Origin: Gilliamella sp. App6-5
GTDB lineage: Bacteria; Pseudomonadota; Gammaproteobacteria; Enterobacterales; Orbaceae
Direction of reading: 5' to 3'
Assembly: GCF_001690525.1 (NCBI RefSeq)
Contig: NZ_LZGT01000083.1
Span: forward strand, 1-58,500
DNA: 58,500 nucleotides
A program made the position numbers and the translations under genes. Positions 1 to 8,456 of the stretch are shown piece after piece. Positions within the stretch are counted from its first letter, which is position 1. The number at the start of each line of letters is the position of its first letter. The notes under the pieces were generated by a model. It worked only from the letters and a program-made list of their open reading frames with translations, was not told where the DNA came from and made no database searches.

Positions 1-58
1 ATAAATCATAATATTTATATTTAGTAAATATTTTATTTTTAATAAAACTAAAACTCAT

Positions 59-166
59 TTACTTAACCTCTAATTGATTTTTTAATATATCAAAATTATC
101 TTCACCTAAAATATTCATTAGTGATTCATTATGATTTGATAAAATGCTTGAAACTTTTAACTTCAT
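59..166 (-). CDS. 35-residue ORF overlapping the end of the RepB remnant
   Basis: A short ORF begins at an ATG overlapping the TGA stop of the RepB remnant (ATGA overlap at 163-166) and encodes a polar peptide starting MKLKVSSILSNHNESLM. The overlap suggests translational coupling to the rep gene. I recognise no family and the peptide is very short, so it may not be a real gene. Plasmid rep genes are often followed by a small overlapping gene, which is the only reason it is listed. Confidence 0.25.
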   Translation of the reverse strand: MKLKVSSILSNHNESLMNILGEDNFDILKNQLEVK

Positions 167-570
167 AAAATTTTTTTCAAGTTCTTTTTTTGTGAAATTA
201 AAAGTTTTTTCTTGTCATCAATCTTTTTAATTTTCTCATTTATACTATTTATCTTTTCTTCGATTTTAGTTAATTTATTCATTTTTATTTTTCCCAAGTA
301 AAATTCTGCTCGTAATTTATTCTCCAAAAAATTCGCATCTGGGTCAACGTCAATAAAAAATTCAATATCTGTAAATGAACGCCCAATTTTTTTTGGTTCA
401 TATGAAATATTGAGATCGCTCTTATTATTAATTTCATTGACAGATTTATCTATAACAAAACGTTTTAGATCGGACCACGTCAAAAATTTATCATTAATAC
501 AGAGTAGAAATCTCAATTCATTTAAACTGATAATTCTTCTCTTTACTGTTTTAAATTGAATTAATAACTC
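163..570 (-). pseudogene. 3' remnant of a plasmid RepB (Rep_3 family) replication initiator
   Basis: An open frame of about 135 codons ends at 163 and runs back without a stop to 570, exactly where the IS3-family element begins. Visible Rep_3 C-terminal winged-helix features are ELLIQFKTVKRR, then NELRFLLCINDKF, TWSDLKRFVIDKSVNEIN, and YEPKKIGRSFTDIEFFI, followed by a lysine-rich coiled tail (about the last 35 residues). Initiators of this family are usually 250-350 residues and bind iterons at plasmid origins. The N-terminal half is missing and no iterons are visible, so this should be non-functional. A TTG at 514-516 could start a 117-residue product, but the homology continues upstream of it. 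I infer a relic of an integrated plasmid or a plasmid-chromosome junction. Confidence 0.7.
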
Positions 571-611
571 TGTAAATACCCCAAACTTAGTACAAGATTC
601 AAGTAGAAAAT
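571..611 (+). repeat. Terminal inverted repeat of the IS3-family element (orfB side)
   Basis: The sequence starts TGTAAATACCCC and pairs with the end at 1724-1765 read on the other strand, which starts TGTAACTATCCCC. Both continue into AGTACA and AAGTAGAAAAT blocks, with one or two small indels between. Confidence 0.8.
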
Positions 612-1435
612 CATACTGCTTGTTTTAGTGTTTTATACTCAATCGGCGTCATATTATTTAGTGCTTCATGTGGTCTTTCGGTGTTATACACTGTTAGCCA
701 TTCTTCAGTTATCTTTCTTACTTGTTCTAGATTATTAAATAGATATAAATCTAATACTTCTGTGCGATAGGTGCGATTAAATCGTTCAATGTACCCGTTT
801 TGATATGGGCTACCGGGCGCTATATAATCAATGGCTATATCATGTGATTTAGCCCAGTTTATAAAGGTTTTTCCTGTAAATTCTGGCCCATTATCGACGC
901 GTATTTTTAATGGATAGCCATGATATTCAGCCAGTTTATCTAAGTAACGGGTAACTGTCCCTGCCGGTAAGCTTACTGCAATATCAATACCTAACGCCTC
1001 ACGATTAAAGTCATCGATGACATTGAATGTCCTAAAGCGACGTTGATTACAGCTACTATCACTCATAAAATCCATTGACCAACATTCACCTTGTTTATTA
1101 GGAACCAATAGCTTTTCTGGTGTTCGTTGGGGGATACGTTTTTTACGTTTAGCTCTAATATTAAGTTTTAACTCACAATACACCCGATAAACACGCTTAT
1201 GATTCCATTTATAGCCGAGCTTTCTGATGCGATTAAAACATTTGGGAAAGCCCCAGCGTAAATGCCGGTCTGTGATAGCATTCAACACCGAAACAATCAC
1301 CGAATCATCCAGTAACTTAGGTTGATAATAGTAAGCACAACGGCTTAAGCCAACAATGGCACAACTCATAGCAATAGTAATAGAATGATTTTGTTGTAGT
1401 TGCTGTGCCCACGTTTTACGTGCCCCAGTTGGCAC
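611..1435 (-). CDS. IS3-family transposase OrfB (DDE integrase core)
   Basis: This is the catalytic part of the transposase, an rve-type DDE domain. The acidic triad is visible as WSMDFMSD, RVDNGPEF and NGYIERFN, followed by the usual YNTERPHEALNNMTP ending. The N-terminal third holds an HTH_21-like stretch (RWGFPKCFNRIRKLGY). The nominal start is a GTG at 1433-1435, but the active product is expected to be an OrfAB fusion made by -1 slippage on the AAAAAAG at 1441-1447 (minus strand), giving KKALVPTGARKTW. All catalytic residues are present and the frame is intact, so the element may still be active. Confidence 0.9.
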   Translation of the reverse strand: MPTGARKTWAQQLQQNHSITIAMSCAIVGLSRCAYYYQPKLLDDSVIVSVLNAITDRHLRWGFPKCFNRIRKLGYKWNHKRVYRVYCELKLNIRAKRKKRIPQRTPEKLLVPNKQGECWSMDFMSDSSCNQRRFRTFNVIDDFNREALGIDIAVSLPAGTVTRYLDKLAEYHGYPLKIRVDNGPEFTGKTFINWAKSHDIAIDYIAPGSPYQNGYIERFNRTYRTEVLDLYLFNNLEQVRKITEEWLTVYNTERPHEALNNMTPIEYKTLKQAV

Positions 1436-1692
1436 TAAAGCTTTTTTATGATTTCTTCCTGAAGTTGGGATTTTAAACTCAGTTCAGCAAACATCTGCTT
1501 AAGCTTACGGTTTTCAGCCTCAAGCTCCTTTAAACGTTTAATATCAGAGGTTTCCATACCACCGTATTTATCACGCCATTTATAGAAAGTTGAATTTGCC
1601 ATGCCATATTTACGGCAGAGTTCCTTGACAGGAATACCTGCTTCAGCTTCTTTTAAAATAGCGACGATTTGATGTTCAGTCATTTTTTTCAT
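1435..1692 (-). CDS. IS3-family transposase OrfA
   Basis: An 85-residue protein with an N-terminal helix-turn-helix (QIVAILKEAEAGIPVKELCRKYGMANSTFYKWRD in outline) and a C-terminal leucine-zipper-like heptad region (about residues 50-80). It binds the IS ends and partners OrfB. The stop at 1435-1437 follows the slippery heptamer directly, and orfB overlaps in the -1 frame. The sequence style (KYGGMETSDIKRLKELEAEN) resembles the IS407/IS51 branch of IS3. The start ATG at 1690-1692 has a GGGG-type ribosome site just upstream. Confidence 0.9.
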   Translation of the reverse strand: MKKMTEHQIVAILKEAEAGIPVKELCRKYGMANSTFYKWRDKYGGMETSDIKRLKELEAENRKLKQMFAELSLKSQLQEEIIKKL

Positions 1693-1723
1693 AATTAAAT
1701 CCCCTTTACTTTTATCATAGAGA

Positions 1724-1765
1724 ATTTTCTACTTTTGTGCTGTACTATTTTAGGGGATAGTTACA
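1724..1765 (-). repeat. Terminal inverted repeat of the IS3-family element (orfA side)
   Basis: Read on the minus strand it begins TGTAACTATCCCC and continues through AGTACAGCACAAAAGTAG. The same end recurs at 58365 with a few base changes, so the two copies are not identical. Confidence 0.8.
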
Positions 1766-2066
1766 AGTTGATTTAAAAAACCTTGTCATTTTCTATGTTA
1801 GTTTTACACTCAGTATGAAGTATTTAAATCTAAAATAATCACCTGTTTTAAAATTAAAAAATCATATTGGCATATAAAATTAACATTTTAGCCGGCCTGT
1901 TATTTATCTTTGTAAATTTTCATTTATGCGTATTGCAATTACTGCTTAAGTCGTAAATATTATTGATTATTATATAAGGGAAAAAAGCTTCCCAACTTCT
2001 ACTATTGTCGGGAAAACATTAATGTTTATGTCAAAGTGCACTTATATTTAAAATGGCAATGACAAA
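1766..2066. other. Intergenic gap between IS element and tad locus
   Basis: AT-rich DNA with no convincing ORF. Its only recognisable feature is the terminator hairpin at 1979-2014 that closes the tad transcript. I looked for the missing 5' half of the repB gene right of the IS and did not find it. Confidence 0.7.
1979..2014 (-). terminator. Rho-independent terminator of the tad operon
   Basis: On the minus strand an 8-bp stem (TTCCCGAC paired with GTTGGGAA, one G-U pair) with a 10-base loop is followed by GC and a run of seven T. It lies about 50 bases after the tadV stop and is the natural end of the tad transcript. Confidence 0.75.
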
Positions 2067-2531
2067 TTAATTATTAAAAATAACCTTAAATAGTGTGATT
2101 GATGAAATTAAAAAATAGCTACCACTAATTGCTATCCCATAAGGTAAGGTAACGCCACCTTCTGGTTTTTTTAGATGCTTATATATAATTGCGATGATCG
2201 CCATAGGTAGCCCAAAGAGTGTGATTATCATCAAAAAAGACAAAACGCTGCCTGATGGAATAGAGATTAAAAGTACAGTAATTAATTTTATATCCCCTGC
2301 ACCAACTAATCGACAATAAAACATAAAAAGCCCACAGACTAAAAATATACCCGATGCACTATAGTTTAGTTGACCATCTCCAAAAATAAAATTCAAAATA
2401 GTAAGGATGAATATTATGCCAACAATATAATTTGAAATTGTTCGGCGTGTTAAATCAGTATAACAAGAAACTAATAAGCATCCCCAGATTACTAAAATAA
2501 TAATATCATTAATTAATTCTTGACTAATCAT
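2067..2531 (-). CDS. tadV: Tad prepilin peptidase TadV (CpaA-like, A24 family)
   Basis: A 154-residue polytopic membrane protein with about five hydrophobic segments. It carries the two aspartate motifs of type IV prepilin peptidases: D26 in YTDLTRRTISN and the aspartate of GAGDIKL. Such peptidases cleave Flp prepilins and the pseudopilins TadE and TadF at the G/XXXXE site. It is the short CpaA form, lacking the N-terminal cysteine-rich methylase domain. Its ATG overlaps the stop of the upstream propeller gene (TAATG at 2529-2533), implying coupled translation. It is the last gene of the operon, whereas in many tad loci tadV sits next to flp. Confidence 0.9.
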   Translation of the reverse strand: MISQELINDIIILVIWGCLLVSCYTDLTRRTISNYIVGIIFILTILNFIFGDGQLNYSASGIFLVCGLFMFYCRLVGAGDIKLITVLLISIPSGSVLSFLMIITLFGLPMAIIAIIYKHLKKPEGGVTLPYGIAISGSYFLISSITLFKVIFNN

Positions 2532-3964
2532 TATTTCCCTTGCCCCGGAATATAATCTTCACCATAAACTTTTTTCATTGCATCTACAACAAACTCCATT
2601 TTAAATGCAGGCTCCCAATCTCTTTTTTTACTGGTTTTCGGATCAAATTTACGTCCACCACCATACCCTACTCCAAAGACCTGTCCTTCATCATTCCAAT
2701 AAAATAGATGCTGTCTACCGCCATCAAGTTTAACAAATTTACCTTCATTGTTTCTAAGTGTTGCCTCCTTGCCATACAAGATATTTCTATAAGCACCACC
2801 AATAATACCCCATGTTAGTAGCTTTTCACCTTCATCTTTTTTCTCTCTAGTGATGGCAACACAACCACGGAATCGGCAATAAAGCGAGCTAATATTTTGT
2901 GTGATCAAAGTAGGGGTTGCAATTGTTTTGCCTCTCCTCTCACCTTCTCTTTTCTCGTTTTCTTTCTCTATTTCTTCTGGCGTTAGCTCTTTACCATAAT
3001 GTACTTCGTCTTCTTCCCCTCCTTCGATGTCCTCTTCCTCATCAAATTCTGAGTGATCATCATCGACTATTCCCTCTTCATCTCCTGTTGTTATTGTACC
3101 TGTAAGGCCTAAACGACTTTTTCTTCCCATACCGTAAACTCTACCCGTTGAAGTTAAAAAAGTAGTGAAATAATGCCCTCCAGTAATTTGCATAATATCT
3201 TTACCATTAATGCCATCTAGGTTGGTAATTTGTTTTGGCCTTAAGTTATAAACATGAAGTGTTTCATTAACGAAGCCAAATGAATCAAATGCTTCGTCTC
3301 CCCAACCAAAAACTTCTCCTTTTTCATTGATAGCATAAGCACTAAAAGTACCAGTCCCAATCTTCACCACTTTACTACCCTTAAAATATTGGCGAGGAAT
3401 CTTGGCAATCTCAGCATTTGCGACTCGAATGTCTCTACCTGATTCACCTGAATAACTACGCCCCCAAGAATAAACATCTCCTTCTCTTGTCAACGCATAA
3501 GAAGAATATTTCCCGCAACTAATAGCAATAACATCTTTATTCTCCAAAATCAGAACAGGCTTATCTATGTAATACCCCATACCCTTACGATGACCAGCAG
3601 CTTCTCCATACGCATTTCTCCCCCAGCCCCAAACATTACCTCTGTCATCTAGTGCAATAATATGATATATGCCCGTAGCTAGCTGTGTAATAGAAAGACC
3701 TTTCTCAATAAATTCTTTTACTCTGGCGGGTTCAGCTTTAAAGGAAACATGCGATTTACCATTACCTTGTAATCCTCGACCTCTATATCCCCAAACCCAA
3801 ACATCGCCATTTTCTAAGGTGACGCCGGTTTTAATTAAGTTAGTTCGAGTCGTTATATTAACATTTGTCGTAGTGCTGAATATCACAGCATCAGTACGTG
3901 TTTTTGCTACCAACGGAAAGCTTAAATAAGTTATAAACAATATCATAATTTTTATTGCTTTCAT
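2531..3964 (-). CDS. Secreted RCC1-like seven-bladed propeller protein in the tad operon
   Basis: A 477-residue protein with a signal peptide (about 1-20, ending FPLVA). Seven RCC1-type blade motifs follow: WVWG near 57, VWGWG 111, VYSWG 164, VFGWG 218, VYGMG 276, LLTWG 382 and VFGVG 429, each preceded by a G-D or G-x-V turn. Seven blades is the number in a closed RCC1 propeller. Between blades five and six lies a very acidic then charged insert (about 295-345, rich in D and E). Eukaryotic RCC1 is a chromatin GTPase exchange factor, but bacterial secreted relatives are mostly uncharacterised. The gene follows tadG by 33 bases and overlaps tadV, so it is almost certainly part of the tad operon. 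A pilus-associated or secreted adhesin/accessory role is inference. Cysteines are few (150, 363, 368). Confidence 0.8.
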   Translation of the reverse strand: MKAIKIMILFITYLSFPLVAKTRTDAVIFSTTTNVNITTRTNLIKTGVTLENGDVWVWGYRGRGLQGNGKSHVSFKAEPARVKEFIEKGLSITQLATGIYHIIALDDRGNVWGWGRNAYGEAAGHRKGMGYYIDKPVLILENKDVIAISCGKYSSYALTREGDVYSWGRSYSGESGRDIRVANAEIAKIPRQYFKGSKVVKIGTGTFSAYAINEKGEVFGWGDEAFDSFGFVNETLHVYNLRPKQITNLDGINGKDIMQITGGHYFTTFLTSTGRVYGMGRKSRLGLTGTITTGDEEGIVDDDHSEFDEEEDIEGGEEDEVHYGKELTPEEIEKENEKREGERRGKTIATPTLITQNISSLYCRFRGCVAITREKKDEGEKLLTWGIIGGAYRNILYGKEATLRNNEGKFVKLDGGRQHLFYWNDEGQVFGVGYGGGRKFDPKTSKKRDWEPAFKMEFVVDAMKKVYGEDYIPGQGK

Positions 3965-3997
3965 TTTGGATTACTCCTATTTTCCACTATTAAGCTA

Positions 3998-5956
3998 TCA
4001 TTTTCTGTTGAGAATAAAATTACCAGTCTCGACTTCAAGAATTTTAGATATAGCATCCAACAATGACTGATAATCTAGAGCGTCAAACAAAAACTGCTTA
4101 TTACCATTCATACATTTAGTAAACCATTTACCATATACTTGTTTGTATTCAGTATCTGTTGTTAAATGTCTAGCATTAGGATCTAATTTTATATAATAAA
4201 TACTAGCACTTTTAGCTGCTCTGGCAATATAATTGTTTTTTTGGTTTGCTACACTTGTTAACCCTTCTGTTATTTTCTGACAAACGTTATTCTCTAAAAA
4301 TTCATCTCTAAGGACATCTGCTCCCGCATCATCTTTGCCATCTGTGATAATAATCATAATTTTATTGTTACTAGCACTACCTTTAGCTATCTCTGGTACT
4401 GCCCGTAACAAGGCCGTCATAGTATCCGTGCCTCCTCCTGGTTGCCAAGTCGCACTTTTAATCTGATTTAAAAGATTAATACTGTGATCGCTATCATCAC
4501 TGAAAGGAATTAAATGAGGAGATAATTTGAAGTCTTTGATTTTTTCTGACGCTATTTTAAACCTTTTAGGATTTGACATCTTGACCATTTTTTCATTCAT
4601 AATACCATTACTATATAAAGGTGACTGACACATTCCCTGAAATGGTGAAAAATCAGCAACAGTTGGCGAAATAAGACGATTAAATGTTATAGTATTAGCA
4701 TCCATACCACTAAATAATGAATCAATAGTACCTTGCACATCAACTGTTTTAGTGTTGGCAAACGAATAATGTATATCAGGATAATTCCCCGAGAACATAT
4801 AATCATATAGTTGAACTATTTTACCATATTGATTTTTAATAGTGTTTTTATTTTTACTAGCCAATGGATAATCAGGATTACTTTCACCACAAGCATATCG
4901 TGTAGACCCCATATGAATCTGTTCAGTATGATGGCGAATGCGACATAATCTGCCATTAAGTAATGCTTCATCATTATAAAGTCCTTTTGCTGGTCCAATT
5001 ATTTGTGAGTAGTAACGATAGTTATAATAATCTAAATAATAAAAAACAGTGCTTTCAAAATATTTAAAATAGTCATAGTCTAAATACTCTTTAATTTGTT
5101 TATTTTGTTTCAACTTACTCCATTTTGAATACGCAACATTTTTATTCGCCCAAAAATTATAATCAATATTGTTGTAAGGTTGTTTCATCTTGTACATAAC
5201 AGAACAAGCATAACCATCACCTCCAGCAAGATTACTCGTTTGGGTTGTAACAGGAACACCTATGTCGTAAGGAACTAAGGCAAAATGATAGTTTGGATCA
5301 TTTTTATATTCATTAATAATACTTGCTATAGCGTCTTTCATATAGTCAAGACGCGTTTCAGATGCATTTCTAACTTGGTAATCATTACAAGACATGTCTC
5401 CGTATATACACGTAGATGAACCTGAAAAATCACTAATAAATACAATATCAAATGAATCAGAAACTTCATATTTTCTAGTATTACCATAGTTTCTAGTTTT
5501 ATTTCCTATAAGCATTGGTTGATTTAATACATCATCCAACGCATCATTTTTACCTTTTTTATTACCAATGAGAGGATCAACCTTTTGTTTATAGGAAATA
5601 TAATATTCTTTCCTATCTTCATTATATTCTATGTCAAGGTTAGCATCGTTAGCTAAATTACTACTAATTTTTTCATAGAGAAAGTAATTAATATAATTCA
5701 ATGCCATTTTTTGATTTTGCTCAATTGCTGTATCGTCAATATTTTTATTATTTAAAGCAACTATGGCTAATGATGCTTCATTAGTTGCCTCAGAGATCCT
5801 TGCTCGATTACGCATTGCTTGGGTATAATTAATTGAGACAAGCATACAAACCAGTATAGTCGGAATCATAATCGCAAAAGCGACAACAACACTTCCAGCA
5901 GTGCACTTTAAAAAAGTTTTTTTATCATTGCTCTGTTTTAGTTTATTATTTTTCAT
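3998..5956 (-). CDS. tadG: TadG-like protein with von Willebrand factor A domain
   Basis: A 652-residue protein with an N-terminal transmembrane segment (about 22-43) typical of TadE/TadG proteins. The large extracytoplasmic part starts its vWA domain near 168 with FDIVFISDFSGSS, a MIDAS DxSxS motif (D176-S180). A later GGGTDTMTAL and MIIITDGKDDAGAD supply the other metal-site residues. A long insert rich in tyrosine and asparagine sits between the first MIDAS motif and the rest. TadG proteins are needed for Tad pilus assembly and may contact surfaces through the vWA fold. It ends 33 bases before the propeller gene and starts 24 bases after tadF. Confidence 0.85.
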   Translation of the reverse strand: MKNNKLKQSNDKKTFLKCTAGSVVVAFAIMIPTILVCMLVSINYTQAMRNRARISEATNEASLAIVALNNKNIDDTAIEQNQKMALNYINYFLYEKISSNLANDANLDIEYNEDRKEYYISYKQKVDPLIGNKKGKNDALDDVLNQPMLIGNKTRNYGNTRKYEVSDSFDIVFISDFSGSSTCIYGDMSCNDYQVRNASETRLDYMKDAIASIINEYKNDPNYHFALVPYDIGVPVTTQTSNLAGGDGYACSVMYKMKQPYNNIDYNFWANKNVAYSKWSKLKQNKQIKEYLDYDYFKYFESTVFYYLDYYNYRYYSQIIGPAKGLYNDEALLNGRLCRIRHHTEQIHMGSTRYACGESNPDYPLASKNKNTIKNQYGKIVQLYDYMFSGNYPDIHYSFANTKTVDVQGTIDSLFSGMDANTITFNRLISPTVADFSPFQGMCQSPLYSNGIMNEKMVKMSNPKRFKIASEKIKDFKLSPHLIPFSDDSDHSINLLNQIKSATWQPGGGTDTMTALLRAVPEIAKGSASNNKIMIIITDGKDDAGADVLRDEFLENNVCQKITEGLTSVANQKNNYIARAAKSASIYYIKLDPNARHLTTDTEYKQVYGKWFTKCMNGNKQFLFDALDYQSLLDAISKILEVETGNFILNRK

Positions 5957-5980
5957 ATAATCCTCTCAGAAGCGTGTTGA

Positions 5981-6745
5981 TTAGAGATAGTAAATAGGAC
6001 AAGCTCTAGCGGCATCAGTAATACTGTTACAACGTGATAGCACTACAATATTACTACATAAATTGGGGAACGTATCATCTGCTTCTCTACTAGAATTGAT
6101 CCATTTTAAATAAAAACTTTCCTCATTAACAACGCACATACTAACTCGATACAAAGGAATCCAACGACCTGCTAATCCAACTATTGGATCAGCTACTCTT
6201 GAAACATATGGAACTAGTTTTGAATAGTTATTTGAACTATTGTCGGTAATTCTAGGCAGACTATTAAAATAATTTGCAATACCCGCGTTATTACAACTAC
6301 CAATAGGGCAAGATTGAGAACTTAAAGAATGTAATTGAGCATTACTTAGACTTTCTGGGTGATGAGTATTTTGTACGATAAATAAACCATCTACTCTTAT
6401 AGAAACATCACGGCCACCTAACAATTTAGTTGCCAATAGACGCATTTCTTCCACTTGATTATCATCAAATAATTCATGAGTTTTAAAACAATACTTGGTA
6501 CCGGGACTACACAATACAAGTTTGTTTTTTTTAATTGTGCCATTTATAATGGGGTAGAGAGATGATCTTTCGCGAAAAATTGATGCTACTGCATAATTTG
6601 CTCGTTCCAATCTATTTTGTAGCATGATCGTACTATATACATCATAGATAATAAATAATAAAACTGTAAACAAACAGAAACATGCTGCAAACTCAATGGA
6701 AATTATACCGTCTTTATTGTGAAAAAAATTACCAGAAGATTTCAT
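5981..6745 (-). CDS. tadF: TadF-like pseudopilin
   Basis: A 254-residue protein with a short basic N-terminus, a pseudopilin-like start (NKDGIISIEFAACFCLF, with G then SIEF matching the Tad peptidase site) and one hydrophobic segment (about 16-42). The rest is extracytoplasmic and has several cysteines (CSPGTKYC, SCPIGSC, the C-terminal CNSITDAARACP), likely forming disulfides. TadE and TadF are minor pseudopilins processed by TadV and required for Flp fibre formation. The gene lies between tadE and tadG with gaps of 20 and 24 bases. Confidence 0.8.
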   Translation of the reverse strand: MKSSGNFFHNKDGIISIEFAACFCLFTVLLFIIYDVYSTIMLQNRLERANYAVASIFRERSSLYPIINGTIKKNKLVLCSPGTKYCFKTHELFDDNQVEEMRLLATKLLGGRDVSIRVDGLFIVQNTHHPESLSNAQLHSLSSQSCPIGSCNNAGIANYFNSLPRITDNSSNNYSKLVPYVSRVADPIVGLAGRWIPLYRVSMCVVNEESFYLKWINSSREADDTFPNLCSNIVVLSRCNSITDAARACPIYYL

Positions 6746-6765
6746 TTGTTATTCCATTCCTTTAG

Positions 6766-7242
6766 TTACGAATTGTTTTGATAAAACTCACGGTACACAA
6801 TTGTTTTCTTTTTCAAAGAGGAGTCAATTATACGACTAAATAGTTCGGAAAATATGGCATAGTAATGATACTCCAAATCAAATACTAATATGTGAGTATC
6901 ATCGCTGAGGGTGTCATGACAATTATTATCAATTACCTCTCTTATTGTTTTACAATAAGTTACTGTTATTTCTAATTCTTGTGAATTCGTCAAATAGGGC
7001 CATGAAGGCATTTCACCTGTAGCGAAGTGATTTACTATTTCGTCATAATTGTCATTCTCGAAAATTGCAGCTCTATTTGTTATTTCTGTCGTCATTAAAT
7101 CTAAAGCAGAACCAATAATCATAATCCGACTGAATTCAAGTACAAATACAAATAGCACAATTACAAAAGGAAAAACAATTGCAAATTCTATTGAAACATT
7201 TGCCCTCTTTTGACGAAAAAACAATTCCCAATATTTCAACAT
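6766..7242 (-). CDS. tadE: TadE-like pseudopilin
   Basis: A 158-residue protein with the TadE signature near its start (QKRANVSIEFAIVFPFVIVL), a single transmembrane helix (about 15-38) and a small extracytoplasmic domain with two cysteines. This matches the TadE family, minor pseudopilins cleaved by the Tad peptidase. It starts 33 bases after tadZ and precedes tadF by 20 bases. Confidence 0.85.
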   Translation of the reverse strand: MLKYWELFFRQKRANVSIEFAIVFPFVIVLFVFVLEFSRIMIIGSALDLMTTEITNRAAIFENDNYDEIVNHFATGEMPSWPYLTNSQELEITVTYCKTIREVIDNNCHDTLSDDTHILVFDLEYHYYAIFSELFSRIIDSSLKKKTIVYREFYQNNS

Positions 7243-7275
7243 GATTTTTGCTCTTCTCTATTATTATATAAAGGA

Positions 7276-8439
7276 TTAATCTTTCTTTTTCTTTAATATT
7301 GAAAAAGATGTTTTTGATTTACTTTTTTTGATTTTTTTATTACCAATAATAGCTGAAGCTATTTCTTTTATTTCACTGCTATTATGAGCTTTTTTAAATT
7401 TATCCATCCTTGGGATAAATTTACGAGTAAAATCAATACTTCGACCTAAAAATTCTTCAATATCATTATCTCGTAAAGCTGTTTTTTTATCATAAGGAAG
7501 ATTATCATTTAGACACACTAAAAAGCGTTTATTTAGTAAATCTACATTTTGTGTGGTAGCGCGAGAAATTTCATCCAGCATTTTTTTAGCGACTTTAATT
7601 GAGAAAGGATCTCTATTTACTACAAGAAAAACAATATTTGAAAGTTTAATTATCTGTTCAAAATGCTTAAATGAAGATGATAACCCCATATTTTGATCAA
7701 TAACAGCAATGTTGAATTGCCCAGAGTTCAAATCATCATATTCCCATGCCTTATCACTGGTTTCAATTTTTGCTTGTAAAGAAAGTTCAACATCAACTAC
7801 TGAACCATCTTGGGGTATTGGCATTTCAAATAAAAAATCGGCATTCGGACTTGTCGTCGCGCCTTGAATATAAAGGATCGGATAATTAGTTAACGAACTG
7901 ATATTTTTTAGTGTATGAATCGCTAATGATGATGTGCCTATTCCTCCTTTACAGCCTAAAAATGTAATAACACTACCGACTCTTTGGCTTGAACCTGGCG
8001 GAGTGACACTTCTTGAGTGTAAGATAGCTGGAATCTTCTCTAATTGGCTATTCTCTAATAAAAAATGGATACCCTTTTTTAACAAAAATTCAGAAAACTG
8101 AATTGAATCATGGCTACCAACAAGTATTGTTGATGCTTTAATTGGAATACAACGATTAACATTTTCTGATAATCGTTCGGCATCATTTTCATCTTTAATA
8201 TCTAAAATAATTGCATCATACTTGTTCCAACGCGGTTCCTCTTTTAATTCGGACAAATCTAATGGAATAATCTCCATACCCAATACATTGTAAAGGAAAA
8301 GTACAGAACGAATATTCTCAACCAATTCACTTCTTTTACTTAAAATAGCAACCTGAAAACCCGATATACGCCCAACCACGAATTCTTGTGAAGGGTCTTT
8401 TGATATATCTTTATCTTTTTTATTACCAAATAATTGCAT
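7276..8439 (-). CDS. tadZ: TadZ/CpaE-like MinD-family pilus localisation ATPase
   Basis: A 387-residue protein with an atypical receiver-like N-terminal domain (about 25-145). It is followed by a MinD/ParA-type ATPase fold with a deviant Walker A, CKGGIGTSSLAIHT, near 163. TadZ/CpaE proteins sit at the pole or pilus site and recruit the TadA ATPase. The C-terminus is strongly lysine-rich (KKIKKSKSKTSFSILKKKKD). The gene lies between rcpA (17-base gap) and tadE (33-base gap), away from tadA. In many tad loci tadZ directly precedes tadA, so the order here is shuffled. Confidence 0.87.
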   Translation of the reverse strand: MQLFGNKKDKDISKDPSQEFVVGRISGFQVAILSKRSELVENIRSVLFLYNVLGMEIIPLDLSELKEEPRWNKYDAIILDIKDENDAERLSENVNRCIPIKASTILVGSHDSIQFSEFLLKKGIHFLLENSQLEKIPAILHSRSVTPPGSSQRVGSVITFLGCKGGIGTSSLAIHTLKNISSLTNYPILYIQGATTSPNADFLFEMPIPQDGSVVDVELSLQAKIETSDKAWEYDDLNSGQFNIAVIDQNMGLSSSFKHFEQIIKLSNIVFLVVNRDPFSIKVAKKMLDEISRATTQNVDLLNKRFLVCLNDNLPYDKKTALRDNDIEEFLGRSIDFTRKFIPRMDKFKKAHNSSEIKEIASAIIGNKKIKKSKSKTSFSILKKKKD

Positions 8440-8456
8440 AAGAATTCCACTAACCT

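Larger units (their letters stand above)
571..1765 (-). mobile_element. Complete IS3-family insertion sequence
   Basis: This element of about 1195 bp carries orfA and orfB read on the minus strand. It is bounded by imperfect terminal inverted repeats starting TGTAA (571-611 and 1724-1765); the repeats share TGTAAxTA, CCCC, AGTACA and AAGTAGAAAAT. OrfA and orfB overlap at a slippery AAAAAAG, the classic IS3-family layout. No target-site duplication is seen: ACTC lies on the left and AGTT on the right. This suggests that the flanks have been rearranged since insertion. The left edge cuts a repB gene. A second copy in opposite orientation begins at 58365. Confidence 0.9.

Noticed and set aside
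2917-3105. Plus-strand ORF inside the propeller gene
   Set aside because: It is leucine/proline-rich and low-complexity, and arises from the acidic insert read backwards. No ribosome site or homology.
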